This document shows positions 1 through 10,457 of a stretch of DNA of 64,000 nucleotides, in pieces. The notes below the pieces were generated by a model. It did not search any database and had not been told where the DNA came from. It was given only the letters and a program-made list of their open reading frames with translations. The position numbers were made by a program, and so were the translations under genes. Each line of letters opens with the position of its first letter. The stretch's first letter is position 1. Origin of the DNA: Ottelia alismoides (taxonomy: Eukaryota > Streptophyta > Magnoliopsida > Alismatales > Hydrocharitaceae); the NCBI GenBank assembly GCA_037367405.1, contig JAZKJV010010758.1:558001-622000 (forward strand), written 5' to 3'.

Positions 1-2185
1 TCTACTACATATATACCTTGGAAACTAAGAAATAATTATGCTAGGATTAATCATTGATTAAATCATGTCACACATGATTAATTGTATCTCCCTACAACTC
101 CATTGAGTTCAGGTTCTTAGGAGGATTGAGATAGGAATGATATTCATATCTCCATAAGGTATTTCTTGAATCCATCTAATAGGTACATGCTACCTTGGTT
201 AGATCAAATTCATTTCATCTTCCTTCAAAATTTGTTCCTAAACCAAAATTGTGAAATCTTTAAACATTTCAAAGTTTTCTAAGTGAAGAGAAGTAATCTC
301 ATATCACAAATAATCACTAATAGATATCACATATCCATAATGTTTATTCTGATATAGATGATTCCCATACATCAATATGTATGAGATCTTGAATACCTTA
401 ACATCTTGCACCTTTCCCAAAGAAGGGTGTATTGGACATTTTTACTTTGAATACAATATTCAAAAGTATGTGAGATTTGAATCTTTAGACAAACTAAAGT
501 TTCATATCTTACTAGTCCATTGATCTCATCAATAGACATATGTCCAAAACTTGATGCCAGATCATTGTCAAATGATCTTTATCCTCCTATTGATCTTTAA
601 AGGTTTAATTTTCAGTATTAGAAATCTTAATGAACCATTCATTAATTTTCTAATTTAGTAGAGTCCACTAGATTTTAGATTACTATCTGAAATATCTCCA
701 TCATAACTCTTTATGATAGATTTATTACAGAATTCATGTTTATATCCAACAATTAGAAATAAACAATGAATATATTCTAATATCTAGGTCATAGAGACAT
801 TCTCTAAGACTAAGGGCTCCCACTGAAAATATGAAGTTCATTGATTCAATGGAAATTGTTGCAACACTTGCATCACTTTCAACATGGATGACCAATAAAC
901 CTTAAGATCAAATTTCTAATACATATGCAACTAATTGCAAGTGTCATTAGAAAATTGAGATACAATTATTAGACTTTATCTTATCAAATAAGTAAGTCAA
1001 TATCAATGATTATATGTAGATTGATCTGATGTACTATCTGATTCCTTCTCTGAGGATTCTAGACAGATTTGATAGTCATACTATCAACACATCAACTTAT
1101 TGCAGTATTGGCATTCATTCAACTCTTTGAATGACATATGGAAGTTACAGAAATACAGTCAACCTTTTGACTATATTTCTTACTTGGGTCCAACCCATGC
1201 TTCCACTGCGCTCCCTTTATCTATAAGCAACCATTGCTTAAGACTAAGGACCTCTTATGTTAAAATCAAAAATTTTAATATAAGAGTATTTCAACATTTA
1301 CACAAACTTCATTTAAGTTCATACAATATGAATATTATGAAGCTTCATGACTAGAGTATAGACAGTAGAATGATGACACTCATTATCTACATCCATCTAA
1401 ACTCTTAAAACATAGGTTCAGGTAGGTATTCAAACAATTTGAATACATCATCTCTTATAGAGCCACCATTCTGCATGATACAGAGAACCATGTCATTCAT
1501 GATTGAATGTTGAGAGCACATATGTATGCCAGAATATCTTTATTGATTTTATAAGGATTATTTGATAATTACGATCATCATCGACATGTCACTTCCAGAG
1601 TACATTCGATGAGATCAAGACTTATAGAGACATACAAACCCTAGGGTTTCAGTCCTATTGTCTTATTTAATTATCACTTCTCATTATCATGAGGAAACTT
1701 GCATATTGCAACCACATATATTGTGTGTCCAATTGCAAGTACAATATCTGGATCATAGGGTCCAATCCACGATATTTTACTGGTTATCATTGAGTATAAC
1801 ATTGAGTGGGATTAATGAAGGATTATCTGAAATAAGAAATTTGCATAAATATATATAAATATTTAATTTACTTTGATTTAGGAATTTTTATATCAAAGTT
1901 GTCTTGCCTTGTCAACACTGAAAGTTCATTCCCTTAATCATTTTTAATGTAAGAGATATACTTACCATTATATCTCAAGCAAGATCTGGGATCTCCTTCC
2001 TTATCTTTGTTACATCCCAATAATATGAGAAACTACAACTCGGATAAAAAGAAGCGGGAACACATTCCGCCTTGCAAGTCCAACTTGCATTTCCCAATTC
2101 GGTCTTTAATACCCAGGCCCACCACCCCTAAGGTGATGTTGACCCGTCATTAATTGAACCAACCGTCAACAGGAATAGAACTCGC

Positions 2186-2246
2186 TATGCGCAATCCAAT
2201 ATCGCCCCAATAATATGAGGATCCGATATTGGGGTCACTACGCATA
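2186..2246. other. Nested inverted repeat in the LARD-like internal region
   Basis: An inner stem pairs CCCCAATA (2205-2212) with TATTGGGG (2227-2234) over a 14-base loop. An outer stem pairs TATGCG (2186-2191) with CGCATA (2241-2246). Both stems are perfect. The location about 1.3 kb from the PBS on the transcribed strand would fit a folded genomic-RNA element, but the function is unknown. Confidence 0.55.
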
Positions 2247-2294
2247 CAGCCTTACTCTTTCGAGAAGCAAAGAGCCCGATCTAGATGCGCTTGC

Positions 2295-2332
2295 ATATAG
2301 GAGCTGTCACTTCGGACAGGCATCTCCTATAT
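2295..2332. other. Bulged hairpin in the LARD-like internal region
   Basis: ATATAGGAG (2295-2303) pairs perfectly with CTCCTATAT (2324-2332). The stem continues, after a 4-base bulge on one side, with CTGTC (2304-2308) against GACAG (2315-2319) around a 6-base loop. It sits 50 bases from the nested inverted repeat at 2186-2246, so the two may belong to one folded domain. Confidence 0.6.
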
Positions 2333-3530
2333 ACAATCCCTGGCGACGGAACCCTTCGCCTTGACGGGAGACCATGGATGTCACTTATGTGATCCTCCAT
2401 CTCTTATTCAAATTTAATTAATTGCTATGAATCACATTCATACAATTAATTCTTCCAAGGGAATTCTTAACTCCAATAATATTAGAGTATTTTAATTGGA
2501 CATAATTAACTTAATCATATTAAATTAATTATCAATCCAATTCAATCAATCAAACTTAATTTTATGCTTGAATATATATGGTATTATTCTCAAAGTACGT
2601 ATTAATTCGTATTTTAATAATTAGAAAAATACATCTTAATCCCTCGGACATTATCCCGGCCCTACCCGCTGTCATGGCCAGTACCGGCGGGAGTGGGACG
2701 GACCGCATACGTTGCAACCCGCTACCCCAGCGATCCCCGACTAGACACCATATCCACCTCGGGAAAGGATAATGCCAAATTGATTAATTTGTACTTGAGA
2801 TGATCATCGGTTTTTCAACCGAAATTATACCATATAGTAATCAAAACAATTTTGATTATAAGGAAATTTGCTAGACAAATTCCCAATCCTATTCAAGCAA
2901 GAAGTTTGATGATTGTGATTTCAATTATGATTTAGATCAAATCTAATCAACTAATTGATTGGGGCCAAGTCAATTAAAGAAATAATCATTCTCTAATATT
3001 TCACAAATATTTTCCATAATTATTTCTCAAAATTAACAATTAATTTCATTAATTGACAATCACATGGTCTTGATTAGGAAACTAATTTCAACAGTGACCC
3101 CTACTTACTAAAATTAGCATATCTCAATCAATTTAAATCCAAATTAAGCAAAGTCAATTTCTAAAGTTTGCTAATTTGATTTAGAACAGAAACCAATGTG
3201 ATTTGCACGCATTTCGAGGCGTCTCTAAACAGTAAGTAACTCTTTAATTACGTTAAGATTCGCAGTTCCCGTAACAGTGGATACATGTTCATTAAATCTA
3301 CCATATCTAGAGCATACGAAATCCGATTTACGCAAACTCAGATCCTATGATTTCCTTATTTAATGGGGAACAAAATCCAAGTGCTATTTTTGTGTTTAAA
3401 CAATTTAAACAGGGCCGAAAAATTACACTAAACAGATCTGCGAAAATGAAATGCGATAAAACTTTCGCGACCTTAACGAAACCCAAGTCGTCCTCGGTCA
3501 CCGAATCATATTCGAAACCGTCGACCTAAG

Positions 3531-3542
3531 GCTCTGATGCCA
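3531..3542 (-). other. Primer binding site, initiator-Met tRNA type
   Basis: On the minus strand this reads TGGCATCAGAGC, one base away from the TGGTATCAGAGC typical of plant Copia-type and LARD elements primed by initiator tRNA-Met. It is separated from the LTR end (TTCA, inner base at 3545) by two bases, the usual spacing. It fixes the orientation of the element as minus and identifies the adjacent LTR as the 5' one. Confidence 0.88.
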
Positions 3543-4120
3543 CTTGAAGGATATGGTTAGATCCTCAAGCGCATCACGAAAGCGTGAGCGTCGTATCGAA
3601 TACGACGAGGAGCGACTAGTCGCACTAGTTGCTCGATGCAGCGGAATTTAAAAAATTTATACGACGAAACCACATGATCCAAGAACACTTCTCGGATCGT
3701 TTCGTCTAAACCACAAACAAGTAATAGGATTACCTCTTGAAGCGTGGTTGCGATCGAGTCTCTAAACGAAGAGACCTCCTATCTCAAGTCCGATCCGACG
3801 GAGGAGACGCTTGCGAGCGCGGGGATGAACCGCGTGCTTCTCGCAATCCATGTTGATGATCCAAGCGGCGGATCTCCTGATCTCGACACACGAGATCCGA
3901 CATCTTCTTCACGAGCGAGGCGCACCGAAGGAGACGGAGATCCACGAGCAGAAGAACGGGCAGCATAACGACGATGCCGCGGCGATGGAGAACCTCTCCA
4001 TGGCATCCATGGTGGACGGCCATGAGAGGGAGAGAGAGGGCTGACCTCTAGAGAGAAAGAGAGAGAGAGATAGAGATGCTTCTCAAGCATTATGTGTAAA
4101 AATAGAGAGTATGGTATGCC

Positions 4121-4134
4121 TCTCTATTTATAGG
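4121..4134 (-). promoter_or_regulatory. TATA box of the LTR promoter
   Basis: The minus strand reads CCCTATAAATAGAGA, a textbook plant TATA box, followed about 60 bases on by a CT-rich run (complement of 4049-4072). It sits inside the LTR where a Pol II promoter is expected. The equivalent spot in the right-hand LTR (about 61805-61820) has lost the TATA motif. Confidence 0.7.
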
Positions 4135-4748
4135 GTTTTGGGATCCATGGATCTCAATCCATGTGTCATATAAAATCAATGGATGAGATTGATTTATGAC
4201 AATCCAATGGTCAAGATTGTTGTTGGTAAAGCCAACAACTTGTGATTTAATTTGATAAAATATATTTGATAAATCAAATAAATATTAATACCAAATTTAA
4301 ATCAATCAAATAAGGAGAGAGAAGGCAAAGGAGATACTCTCCCCATATAGAAGAGGGGACGGCCACCAATTTCCCAAGGGAATTGGGTGCCGCCCCCCCA
4401 TTCCTAATGGGGAGTGCAATCTCATGATTCCCATGAGATTGCACATCTCCTTGATTTTCTCTCTACTTATTTTCCAACAACTATTTGTTGGGATTTTTAT
4501 TCACCAAAATAATTCTCAATTAATTTTGGGAATATTGCAATCTTGACATTGGAATATTGTGAATCAAATTCACAACCCAAAACAACATATAATTTACATT
4601 GTTAATTAATTACACAATGTGTATCCAATACACATAATAATTAATCAACACATATAAATTATAATTAGCTCTCTCTAATACATTATAAATCATATTTATA
4701 ATATATTATGAATAATTGGATATTACTATCCACATTATTCTCATCCAT

Positions 4749-4930
4749 GATAATTAAATCACATTTAATTATATTGGATAACTTATTCTCATGTACTCAA
4801 ATAATATGAATCACATTCACATTATTTACATCTTTGATAATCAAATCACATTTAATTATCTAAGATAGCTCTCCTTATAATATGAATCAAATTCATATTA
4901 TTCATGATAATTAAATCACATTTAATTATC
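4749..4930. repeat. Array of three near-identical palindromes in the LTR
   Basis: Three inverted repeats of the form GATAATTAAAT-CAC-ATTTAATTATC occur at 4749-4773 (last pair imperfect), 4836-4860 and 4906-4930. A different palindrome, TAATATGAAT-CAA-ATTCATATTA, is at 4878-4900. The arrangement is a degenerate tandem repeat with a unit of about 80 bases. A decayed version persists in the second LTR at about 62392-62500. Confidence 0.75.
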
Positions 4931-5433
4931 CATTTTCTCATTGCTCGGATACATATATCAACAATAGAATTATCCATGAACTCTTTCAAGGATAATGCGC
5001 TTTCTCCGCGAATACTTGGAGATAAGGACAGGGCGATTGTATTGTTCCACGTATAGTGACATGGATATTGAGATCACATCTCAAATCCAGATCTCGGGCC
5101 TCCCATAGATGCTTGATTAAATCAAGACCGCAAATCTAATCTTCTCATTGAATCTGAATCACATTCAGATCAATGTCCAACATTTGGACTAAGATGAGAT
5201 TACTTCTCTACTGAGAGGAGTCACTAAAGTCCAGACCCGTTTCATCACTCCCTAGGAATGGAAGCGTCATGGTTATACAATCGTTTATGATCACATCACC
5301 CTCAGGTATTCCTAATACCTGTACATCCTGTATACTGGAAGACTCAGAGTAAACCCGAAGTATTAGATCAACTTTACACTGTCTACTTCAGGGTTTTATC
5401 AGTAAGTTTCTCATTCGATCATTGGGAGTCGGT

Positions 5434-5512
5434 ATCGATCATATACTTTCCAAAAGCATATATCATACCTAGGTCTTGATCATATACTTTCCAAAAGTAT
5501 ATATCAAACCTA
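5434..5512. repeat. Two-copy tandem repeat of about 40 bp in the LTR
   Basis: Two adjacent units share TGATCATATACTTTCCAAAA or a close variant, followed by GCATATATCA or GTATATATCA. The same duplication is present in the right-hand LTR (about 63006-63082), so it predates the split of the two copies. Confidence 0.75.
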
Positions 5513-6209
5513 CAAATTCAGTCAAGCTTCCAAAGCGAGACGACCGTGCCCACGGAATTTGATTCTTCCCAATATCTCATGAGTGAGCTCATGTCTTCCG
5601 GTTCAGTAGTGAACCTGTATGATCCCTTTGAGAGATCGTATTACTCATATGCCCTTATATGCACACCAGCGCGCCGGTGTATAGACCTTGATTAGGTCAT
5701 CAACCTATTGGTCTGCCAAATGTACATACTCAGACATATAGTAACACATCTGTCTCCGGTCAGAGGATGTGTGCCTGTATCGTGACAGTATACGATATAG
5801 GACTTTGGTTATCTCGATCTCGTTAAGTCAACTCTTTGACCTAACTAATCTGACACCTCCGAATCTCTATTCATATGCAGAGGACCTGCATCAAGAGGTC
5901 GGTCAGATATCAGCCTAACTGAGATAGGATTGCCATCTCCTACTCTGGCTGGAGATCATCTCTTATTAATCATTTGACGGTGCTTGACGAGTCCTCAATC
6001 TAACTCATTAGATATTCATCTAAGCACCAGCCTCTATGATTCAATAATTGAATCAACAGCTGTATGATCATTAAGATGGCCATGGTACATAACCCTAATT
6101 GTACTAAGGGACCTATTATGCAAATTATATATTCTTTATTTCAGATCAAGGAGTGAATTGCAATAACATTTATTGCATAATGGCTCGCCGTGGGCTCGCA
6201 TGTCCAACA

Positions 6210-8046
6210 GCGCCAGCCCCCTGGGCTTCTGCCGTGGTGCGCCGCCCCACCTCCACTCGACAAGCGGTGTGCCACCCCGCCATAAACGCCTCCAGCCACC
6301 GTCGACGCTGCAAACCGCCGCGTAGCAGCGCCGCCATCCACGCGTTCCTCCGCCGTTGCGTGGCCTGCCCTCCTCCAGCGCGGCCGAGTTGCGCGGCCTC
6401 CGCCTCAGGCCACCGCACGCCCCGCGCCGCCCAGGAGCTCTGCATTTCCCGCTGCCTGCCCCAGCCCGCGCGCCACCGTGCCTTGCTCGCCAAGGCCCAT
6501 GCGCGCGGCGTGCGCGTCCTCGCCTCCCGCTGACCACGCACTCCAGATCGCCGCCCAGGTGTAGCCACCTCCGCCACCCTCGGCCGCGCGCCACCCGCGC
6601 GTTGCTACTCCGCCCCTCGACTGCGACTGCTCCGCCCGCGCGCCACCGTCGCGTGGCCCCTCTGCTGCGCCTTCGCCGCTCGTGCGGCCGCCTTGAAGTG
6701 TCGCCGTCAACCACCCACGTCCAGGTGCCTAGCCTTTGCCCGTGCCGCCCCCTCCCATCTCGTGTCGTGCCTCCTCGAACCCTAGCTTGCAGGAGGGGGG
6801 AAGAAAAGGTTGCTTTTATTTTATTATTGTGAAAATTTCATTTTCATCCTGCATGTTTGTTTGAATCACAAAAGTGCACTTAAGCACAGTTTCAATTTTG
6901 TTTATTTCATTTTCTGAATTGCATTGACACCCCTGCCTTTGAGTGTTAATTTGGACCATGTTATTACATCATTTTATTCAATGAAAAATAGCATGTTGAT
7001 GAGAAATTAATTCTAAACATTTTGACTATTTATTTATATTTTTGTGAGCATCTCATAATTTACTAAAATTCAGAGAGTAAAAATCAGTGACATCTTGCCT
7101 AATTATACTCTGAAGTTCGCACAGATCTATTTATTGCTCCAACAATTGTAAAAAAATTGTGAATGATGCCTTTTATTGTTACTATCCAAGTTTCTTCCAA
7201 TTCGGAGTTGTCGTTTGCATAAAATAAATTCTAGGGTGATTTCTGTAAATGATTTTTAAGTAATTCCACGAATAACATTTTTGAGAAATTTCAAGTCTTC
7301 TGCATTCCTTATTGAACTATCTATTTGAGATAAATCAATCTCTGGATAATATGATTTCGTGGATTAATTAGAAATTAAATACCCGCAATCGCTCTGTTTT
7401 CAGTAAAATATTCATAAAAAAATCAAAAAGTGTTAGAAAATTCTAAAAATATTAGTGTAACTTCATTTCATCATTTTTGACTTCTAGTAAATGTTTCATA
7501 TTTTTGCATACCATTTGCATGAAAAATTGCATAAAAACCCCCAAAAAGTTTATATTTTTCATTTGTGCATTTTTAACCCAAAAATAAAAAAAATCCATTT
7601 TGCATTCATCATTGGATTAGGTTCTTAGGAAAATTATAACTTGATCGATTTGAATCAATTTGACATCAAAAATTAAATTTGGCTAAGTGATTGTTTTCTT
7701 AATAACCTAGTTCAACCGCATTTGTGCATTGGCATTTTTATTGTATAAAAAAATCACAAAAAAATCCCACTTGGAAAACCGTAATCTAATACATCTAATC
7801 TGATCCTGAGTTGTTCCTTTGCCTCCTTGAGTCGACCCTGGGGCTTTCCCAGGCTAAATAAACATAAAACCGCGCGTTATATCATTCGACGATTTAATCG
7901 AATTGTGCGGTTATTTTTGACCGATCGTGAATCTACCCGACTGCAACGCACTAGTCAATCATACGATATACAAAGGGTAGATCTCCGGTTCGTCACCAGG
8001 GGAGGCCAATCAAGCTTATCATCTGACTTGATTTCAAGTCCCACCA
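6210..8046 (+). mobile_element. Truncated LTR with a CpG-rich island, interrupted by the left LTR element
   Basis: Positions 6210-6830 are extremely GC- and CpG-rich, followed by AT-rich DNA to about 7790 and a structured segment to 8046. A CCACCA end at 8041-8046 is followed by TGGCGACC at 8050, resembling an LTR end plus PBS of a Ty3/gypsy element. The GC-then-AT order matches the second half of the other Athila-like LTRs in this window. The 5' part would have been cut off by insertion of the element ending at 6209. Long open frames exist on both strands at 6136-6832, but they are Arg/Ala/Pro-rich in every frame, as expected of GC-rich DNA, and resemble no known protein. Confidence 0.45.
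7837..7912. other. Two strong hairpins near the end of the truncated LTR
   Basis: CCTGGG (7837-7842) pairs with CCCAGG (7848-7853). Downstream, AACCGC (7868-7873) pairs with GCGGTT (7907-7912), enclosing ATTCGA (7884-7889) and TCGAAT (7898-7903). All are perfect pairings. They might be the folded 5' leader of a retroelement RNA or an LTR end structure. Confidence 0.5.
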
Positions 8047-8049
8047 AAA

Positions 8050-8060
8050 TGGCGACCCAA
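8050..8060 (+). other. PBS-like motif TGGCGACC
   Basis: TGGCGACCC three bases after a CA end resembles the TGGCGAC start of the PBS used by some Ty3/gypsy (Tat-type) elements that prime from tRNA-Arg. The match beyond the first nine bases cannot be checked here. It is the main reason to call the preceding DNA an LTR. Confidence 0.4.
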
Positions 8061-8091
8061 AAAGTGGATGAAACCGTATTCCTAGAAATTG

Positions 8092-8130
8092 TCGCATTCT
8101 CCCGCAGATAGTCCTCGGGGAGGAATGCGA
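8092..8130. other. Hairpin just downstream of the PBS-like motif
   Basis: TCGCATTC (8092-8099) pairs perfectly with GAATGCGA (8123-8130). The stem can be extended inward by a TCCCG/CGGGGA pairing. The position 30 bases past a PBS fits a leader structure such as a packaging or dimer signal, by analogy with other retroelements. Confidence 0.5.
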
Positions 8131-9250
8131 GTTAGATCCACGTAGTTCATGGGAATGCTGGCATAAAACCTCAGGTCGTCGAAAGAGTGTGAATCCATCA
8201 ATCAACAGGAGGGCATAAGATCATGTGAGGGAGTAAATAATCAGGCCATTCACAAAACATCCCTCAGGTCAATCAAATCTGGCTGAGATGGCATAACATA
8301 TCATCAGGACTCCTCTAAGTGCTAGGGTGGATCAAAGAGTCAGCAGATCAAGGACGGTTCAAATAGGAAGATGAGAGATCATGTAGGATCCGAACACCTT
8401 TATCAGGAAGTCCAAATTAAAATAATCAGTCAATCCTCAAAATCAAGATGGGTGGAACCTCAAGATAGATAGATCAATCAATACTCATGATATCATCACC
8501 AAATCATCGTATCATATCACATATTCAATCCGGTGTGCGAGACCGAAAATTCCTCAATAATGCATCACACCTATGCTTGTGCCTAAAATCAAATAACCTC
8601 AAAAACATGCACGGATCTGGTCACCATCCCATGGCACACTCATCCTAGCATTCTAAATCATTGGCCTGACTTACACAAATAATCAAGGTAATCCTGAAAT
8701 CCTTGATGAGGGCCTTATTGATGTGCAAAGCATTCCTGGATAAAGGAAGAAGTGATACGGGGGACACAAGGAAGGTGGATAAGAAGGGTAACACAATGGA
8801 GTGGAGAAGCTGATTGAGCTTACGCGCCAATATCACGGGTGGTAGAAGAGTGACACAGAGGGGACGAGGAGGGCGGGCGAGAAGATCGGGACATGGATAA
8901 AATTGGGTGATCCACACAAGGCGGGAACACCGTCAAAATGATGGTCCGAAGAGCATGCTCTCCTCGAATCAGAGAAGATGGGGATGGTACGGTGGATACG
9001 AGGAAGGTGGTGAAGAAGAGGGAAATGAAAGACTTGGCAAAGAATGATTGAGTTCAAGCGCCAATATCACGACTCGATGCAGATGAGGAGAACTATGTAT
9101 AAGAGAGGTAGAGAGACTCAAAAATAAAAAATGCATGACTTACACGGATGGGACCGACTCCTCAAATAATGAAGGAAAATGCAACGGACTCCACGTCACA
9201 TTCAATACACAAGACAAACCCCCGATTCACCTACTCGACACAGTGAAGAC
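8131..9250. other. Retroelement leader-like region with a duplicated segment
   Basis: No coding frame that I recognise. A segment of about 235 bp is present twice in direct orientation (about 8740-8840 and 8980-9075). Both copies end in a GATTGAGYT-YRMGCGCCAATATCACG block, at 8811-8836 and 9046-9071. It probably belongs to the leader of the element whose PBS is at 10441-10457 (minus), but the boundary with the plus-strand fragment ending at 8130 is not visible. Confidence 0.45.
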
Positions 9251-10440
9251 CATCATGTGACGATCATTTATCTTTTCATTTTTAGAGTTAGGTGAGAACC
9301 ATAATGTTGTACAAACACTTAGGAGGCTTGATGGGATTTGGGCTCTACTCCTTAGTGTGTGCGTGAGCAATTAAAACACACACAATGAGGGGGTTGCTCT
9401 CCCCAAGACAATGGAATCCATTATGTTTTCTTTTTAGGTCCAATAGAGTTAGCAACCTCGATTTTATTTAAGTTATCACTTTTTTGGGTATTTTCAATGC
9501 ATGTGCCTATCGAGGTTCCAATTTCCTTTAAGCATCCTAGGTTGGCAAAAACAGAGGGAGAAGGTTGGAAAAGCCATGCAAGTCGGAAATCGATGATGCA
9601 TGCTAAGTAAGAAGACTTACAGTGACTCCAGCTCTCTCCATGTGGGATGCATAACAGAATTTGAAACCTATGCTATATGCAAATGCAAGCCGAAGAAATC
9701 GCCCTAGGATAGTAACTTCTATTATCGTGAAGCACCACAAGTCGGTCATCGATCTTCAATCCACGAGTCCGGTCTAGGCTCACCCCACCTCCTCTCGACA
9801 CATCGAGTTCAGGAGCAGTGCTTGGTAGGATGGGCTCACGGCACGAAGGCTCTAAGATGATGAGGCGACTGTTTAGGATTTAAACTAAGTCCAGACGCGC
9901 ATCTATAGGGACATGCAAATATATTAGGGGCTTTGGACCTTAATCTATCGGCAAACAATTCCTAAGCTAGGGCTCATTCACACAAAATATTAAAAATAAA
10001 ATAAAGAAAAAGCATCAAAACCGTCGCGGGCCCCAAGGGAACAATCACTTGGGCAATGGACCTCGGGAAGTCGGAGTGTACCTGTGAGAGTCCTGAATTA
10101 TTACAAATTTCTAAGGTTCTCTCTCACATAAATATACATACTAAAATAAATAATGCCAAAAGTAGTCTGCCTTCCAAAATTCTTCTCCATCTGTCTTCGA
10201 TGCTCTCTCGTGCTGGCTGGAGTAGAGAAGCCAACTCCGCCTTGCTTGGGTGCATTAGTCCTCCTAGGAGGTTCTCCTTCGCTTGGCGGTCCCTCGCATC
10301 AAAGACAAATAGAGGAGATGGGTCAGAACAGTCAATCAATAATGTCAATAAGTGATCAAATAAATGAATAATAAAATAGACACTGGACATGAGCAAAGAA
10401 TTGCATAAATGAATGAACAACCATACAAAATCCGTTGCCA
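9250..10440 (-). mobile_element. 5' leader of a minus-strand Athila-like element
   Basis: The region sits immediately downstream (minus strand) of a clear PBS. Its 9260-9730 part is recognisably similar to 48400-48840 and to the tandem copy at about 50330-50770 of element D: shared blocks include GATGATGCATGC and AGAAGACTTA, then ATGTGnGATGCA. No gag frame is visible. A minus-strand frame at 10124-10441 has no family resemblance and starts inside the PBS, so I do not call it a gene. Confidence 0.65.
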
Positions 10441-10457
10441 CCTCGGCAACGGCGCCA
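10441..10457 (-). other. Primer binding site, tRNA-Asp type (intact)
   Basis: The minus strand reads TGGCGCCGTTGCCGAGG, matching the TGGCGCCGTTGCC start that Athila-type Ty3/gypsy elements share. It lies two bases from the LTR end at 10460. Its CpG sites are still intact, unlike the PBS of element D at 51401-51418. Confidence 0.88.

Larger units (their letters stand above)
1..3530 (-). mobile_element. Non-coding internal region of a Copia/LARD-like LTR element (5' part)
   Basis: This stretch lies directly downstream, on the minus strand, of a PBS and LTR (3531-6209), so by position it is the 5' internal part of that element. No reading frame of useful length is present on the minus strand, and both strands are full of stops. 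A GC-richer block at about 2040-2770 is rich in inverted repeats and contrasts with AT-rich sequence on either side. An internal domain with no coding capacity behind a 2.7 kb LTR is what is known for LARDs (large retrotransposon derivatives). A badly decayed gag is the alternative. The rest of the element lies to the left, outside the window. Confidence 0.6.
3545..6209 (-). repeat. 5' LTR of the left Copia/LARD-like element (2,665 bp)
   Basis: On the minus strand it starts TGTTGGACATGCG (at 6209) and ends TTCA (at 3545), followed by the PBS. A diverged copy lies at 61241-63776, alignable by eye across almost its whole length and best over the outer 1.2 kb. It contains a TATA box at about 4121-4134, a CpG-rich stretch at 3740-4030 that would be transcribed 5' sequence, and an array of palindromes at 4749-4930. 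CpG sites here are largely retained compared with the other copy, suggesting later insertion. Open frames in the CpG-rich part are not shared with the other copy and are taken as chance. Confidence 0.88.

Noticed and set aside
3744..4090. Overlapping frames on both strands of the left LTR as genes
   Set aside because: They are inside the LTR and not kept in the related LTR at 61440-61760.
6136..6832. Long frames on both strands (up to 192 codons) as genes
   Set aside because: They arise in a very GC-rich stretch, overlap on all frames, and are Arg/Ala/Pro/Gly-rich without motifs.
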